Assembly: GCA_030834835.1 (NCBI GenBank)
Contig: JAUQXD010000119.1
Coordinates: 1-5,886, forward strand
Direction: 5' to 3'
From: Thermoflexales bacterium
GTDB lineage: Bacteria > Chloroflexota > Anaerolineae > Fen-1058
DNA length: 5,886 nt
The translations under genes and the position numbers were made by a program. Of the stretch, positions 4,743-5,886 are shown piece after piece. The notes beneath the pieces were generated by a model, which was given only the letters and a program-made list of their open reading frames with translations, did no database searches and was not told the DNA's origin. Position 1 is the first letter of the stretch; every line of letters starts with the position of its first letter.

Positions 4743-5423
4743 ATGAAACGACAGTTGCCGATTTTAATAGTGGGTCTACTGCTTGCTCTTGCCGGTTGTA
4801 CAAGCCGTAATCCCAAGTTGTTTTTCGGTGACGGACAGTGCAACTTGCCATGCTGGTATGGCCTGACTCCTAATCGAACAACACTTTCTGAGGCTCCCGA
4901 GATTTTGAAATCGCTTCCGATTATTGACAGGCAATCGGTCGAATCAAGATCATTTGCTAATCCACCTGAGACAGATGTCCGTTGGGATTTTACTGGGGAC
5001 ACAATAGGCTATGGTCATCTTGAATTTGATGATAATAGTGTGCTTGAAAGGATAAAAATAGTTCCCAACGGATTGAATCTTGGAGATGTCGTTGATTTTT
5101 GGGGTAATCCATCCAGTGCTTGGGCTGTTTATCACCGCGATCCCGGTGGACTATACTATTTTTTGACGGTATTCTATCCAGAGCGTGGCATCAGCGTGGA
5201 AATCATGGGGCATCAATTGAGCAAGAAGTCCAGTACTGGAAATGAAGATGTGACTCGCGACATGAGTGTGACTGTGATCGACTTATATGATCCCGGCAGA
5301 GGAATCGAGTATTATTTTACTCATATAGCGTTCGCACCTGAAGCACAAGCCCAATCCTACATCAAACAGCTATTGCCTTGGGCGGGGTTCGGGAAAGGCG
5401 CAATTCACGTAGGGTCGCGGTAG
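4743..5423 (+). CDS. Small exported lipoprotein of unknown function (CxxxCWYG type)
   Basis: This 226-aa protein begins with a lipoprotein signal peptide: MKRQ, a hydrophobic stretch (5-18) and the lipobox LAGC with Cys19 as the lipidated residue, followed by Thr-Ser-Arg. The mature part starts with CNLPCWYGLTPNRTTLSEA (33-51), a Cys pair (Cys33 and Cys37) likely to form a disulphide; these three are the only cysteines. I associate such C-x3-CW-G-x-TP-x3-T-x2-EA proteins with Chloroflexota lipoproteins of unknown role. LNLGDVVDFWGNPSS (111-125) and the beta-rich remainder suggest a small globular extracytoplasmic domain. The DNA is visibly AT-richer than all neighbours and uses codons rare elsewhere in the window, for example AGG, ATA and ATA within ERIKI (102-106), which suggests a different origin or relaxed selection. 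No function can be assigned. Confidence 0.87.
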   Translation: MKRQLPILIVGLLLALAGCTSRNPKLFFGDGQCNLPCWYGLTPNRTTLSEAPEILKSLPIIDRQSVESRSFANPPETDVRWDFTGDTIGYGHLEFDDNSVLERIKIVPNGLNLGDVVDFWGNPSSAWAVYHRDPGGLYYFLTVFYPERGISVEIMGHQLSKKSSTGNEDVTRDMSVTVIDLYDPGRGIEYYFTHIAFAPEAQAQSYIKQLLPWAGFGKGAIHVGSR

Positions 5424-5471
5424 GTTTTTGTATCTGCCCAATCATCCGGGGGAATTGCCTAAACTCTCTTT

Positions 5472-5492
5472 GCCCGCGTCGACAAGGCGGGC
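5472..5492. repeat. Hairpin in the lipoprotein/cytochrome b5 gap
   Basis: GCCCGC (5472-5477) pairs with GCGGGC (5487-5492) around a 9-nt loop. A T-run precedes rather than follows it, so it is not a good terminator on the plus strand. The same gap (5424-5582) has a second small stem, GGCGG (5520-5524) with CCGCC (5532-5536). Nothing coding is recognised there. Confidence 0.35.
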
Positions 5493-5549
5493 ACTCGGCG
5501 GGCCGCGTGGCACCATCGGGGCGGAAGCCAGCCGCCAAACGTTGATTGG

Positions 5550-5577
5550 TTACGCATTACGCAGCACGTATTACGAG
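5550..5577 (+). repeat. Heptanucleotide tandem array 3 (consensus TTACGCA, 4 units)
   Basis: Four 7-bp units begin at 5550, 5557, 5564 and 5571. The first two are TTACGCA, the third is diverged (GCACGTA) and the fourth is TTACGAG. The last unit plus the next G yields GAGG, the ribosome binding site of the following gene, 4 nt before its ATG. This repeats the architecture of array 1 at 3857-3898. Confidence 0.75.
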
Positions 5578-5578
5578 G
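5575..5578 (+). promoter_or_regulatory. Ribosome binding site of the cytochrome b5-like gene
   Basis: GAGG lies 4 nt before ATG at 5583 and is formed by the last heptamer unit of array 3. The spacing is short but usable; no other in-frame start upstream is suitable. Confidence 0.5.
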
Positions 5579-5582
5579 CTTC

Positions 5583-5837
5583 ATGACTGAATCGACCATC
5601 GAACGCACCTTCACCGAACGCGAATTGCAGCAATATGACGGGCGACGCGGGAAGCCGGTGTACATCGCTTATGATGGCATCGTGTACGATGTCAGCGCGG
5701 CGGCGTTGTGGCGCACCGGCCAGCATCAGGACTTGCACTTCTCGGGCGTGGATTTGACCCGCAGCCTGCGCAAAGCCCCGCACGGGGCCGAGGTGTTTTC
5801 GCGGCCGGGGGTGAGGGCGGTCGGGCGACTCATTTGA
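5583..5837 (+). CDS. Stand-alone cytochrome b5-like haem-binding domain protein
   Basis: This 84-aa protein is one cytochrome b5-like haem/steroid-binding domain with nothing else. FTERELQQYDGRRGKPVYIAY (10-30) and DGIVYDVSAAALW (31-43) match the N-terminal strands of the prokaryotic family. His48 or His52 in GQHQDLHFSG (46-55) and His67 in KAPHGAEV (64-71) are the candidate axial haem ligands, and DLT (57-59) is typical. There is no signal peptide, membrane anchor or fused reductase, so it would be a soluble electron carrier or haem sensor in the cytoplasm. Partner unknown. The C-terminus RAVGRLI is the usual short end. It lies 159 bp after the lipoprotein gene with no clear terminator or promoter in between. 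The prokaryotic family is real but poorly characterised, so the biochemical role is inferred. Confidence 0.87.
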   Translation: MTESTIERTFTERELQQYDGRRGKPVYIAYDGIVYDVSAAALWRTGQHQDLHFSGVDLTRSLRKAPHGAEVFSRPGVRAVGRLI

Positions 5838-5846
5838 ATTTTTATC

Positions 5847-5877
5847 TTGACAAACAGATATAGGCCAGTGGTATAAT
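5847..5877 (+). promoter_or_regulatory. Perfect-consensus sigma70-type promoter at the right edge
   Basis: TTGACA (5847-5852) and TATAAT (5872-5877) are both exact consensus, with a 19-bp spacer and an extended -10 TG at 5869-5870 (TGGTATAAT). The long spacer is offset by the extended element. Transcription would start near 5884, so the product lies outside the window. It begins only 9 nt after the cytochrome b5 stop codon. Strength of this kind is often seen at stable-RNA or highly expressed genes, which is inference. Confidence 0.85.
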
Positions 5878-5886
5878 GCAGTTAGT

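Noticed and set aside
4372..4851. Minus-strand 159-aa open frame across the DinB/lipoprotein junction
   Set aside because: It is antisense to the ends of two supported genes, low in complexity (Leu/Pro/Ala-rich) and without a domain.
5542..5574. TTGATT with TATTAC as a promoter for the cytochrome b5 gene
   Set aside because: The spacer is 21 bp and the -10-like box touches the ribosome binding site, leaving no room for a leader; it belongs to the heptamer array.

Overview
The window reads as an ordinary chromosomal stretch of a GC-rich bacterium, most probably a member of the Chloroflexota (Anaerolineae or Caldilinea-like). This rests on protein style: an M32 carboxypeptidase with a phylum-typical C-terminus, a small lipoprotein with a CxxxCWYG-LTP motif of a kind I associate with Anaerolineae, a stand-alone soluble cytochrome b5-like domain, and intergenic DNA full of short palindromes. 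The taxon is an inference, not a proof. All six supported genes lie on the plus strand.

Layout. 77-1261 is an M20D amidohydrolase and 1264-2769 an M32 metallocarboxypeptidase. They are separated by 2 nt, start with GTG and TTG respectively, and almost certainly form one peptide-degrading operon driven by an extended -10 promoter at 49-57. 2770-3173 is a 404-bp non-coding stretch packed with hairpins and a two-part direct repeat; it probably ends the first operon and carries an extended -10 promoter at its right end. 3174-3857 is a peptidase S51 (dipeptidase E-like) protein. 3893-4606 is a DinB/YfiT-like putative metal-binding protein with a Lys-rich, repeat-built tail. 4743-5423 is a lipoprotein of visibly lower GC and different codon use. 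5583-5837 is an 84-aa cytochrome b5-like haem protein. The window ends on a perfect-consensus promoter (TTGACA, 19 bp, TGGTATAAT) whose transcript lies outside.

How the genes work together. Three of the six encode enzymes of peptidase families (M20, M32, S51), consistent with scavenging peptides and N-acyl or N-blocked amino acids. The other three have no evident link to this theme.

The most unusual signal is a set of three separate heptanucleotide (7-bp period) repeat arrays in 1.7 kb: 3857-3898 fills the S51/DinB junction and supplies the DinB ribosome binding site and start codon; 4502-4543 lies inside the DinB gene and encodes a tandem 7-residue repeat; 5550-5577 abuts the cytochrome b5 gene and supplies its ribosome binding site. 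They resemble in style the short tandemly repeated repetitive (STRR) heptamers known from cyanobacteria. I see no defence system, CRISPR array, transposase, tRNA or rRNA.
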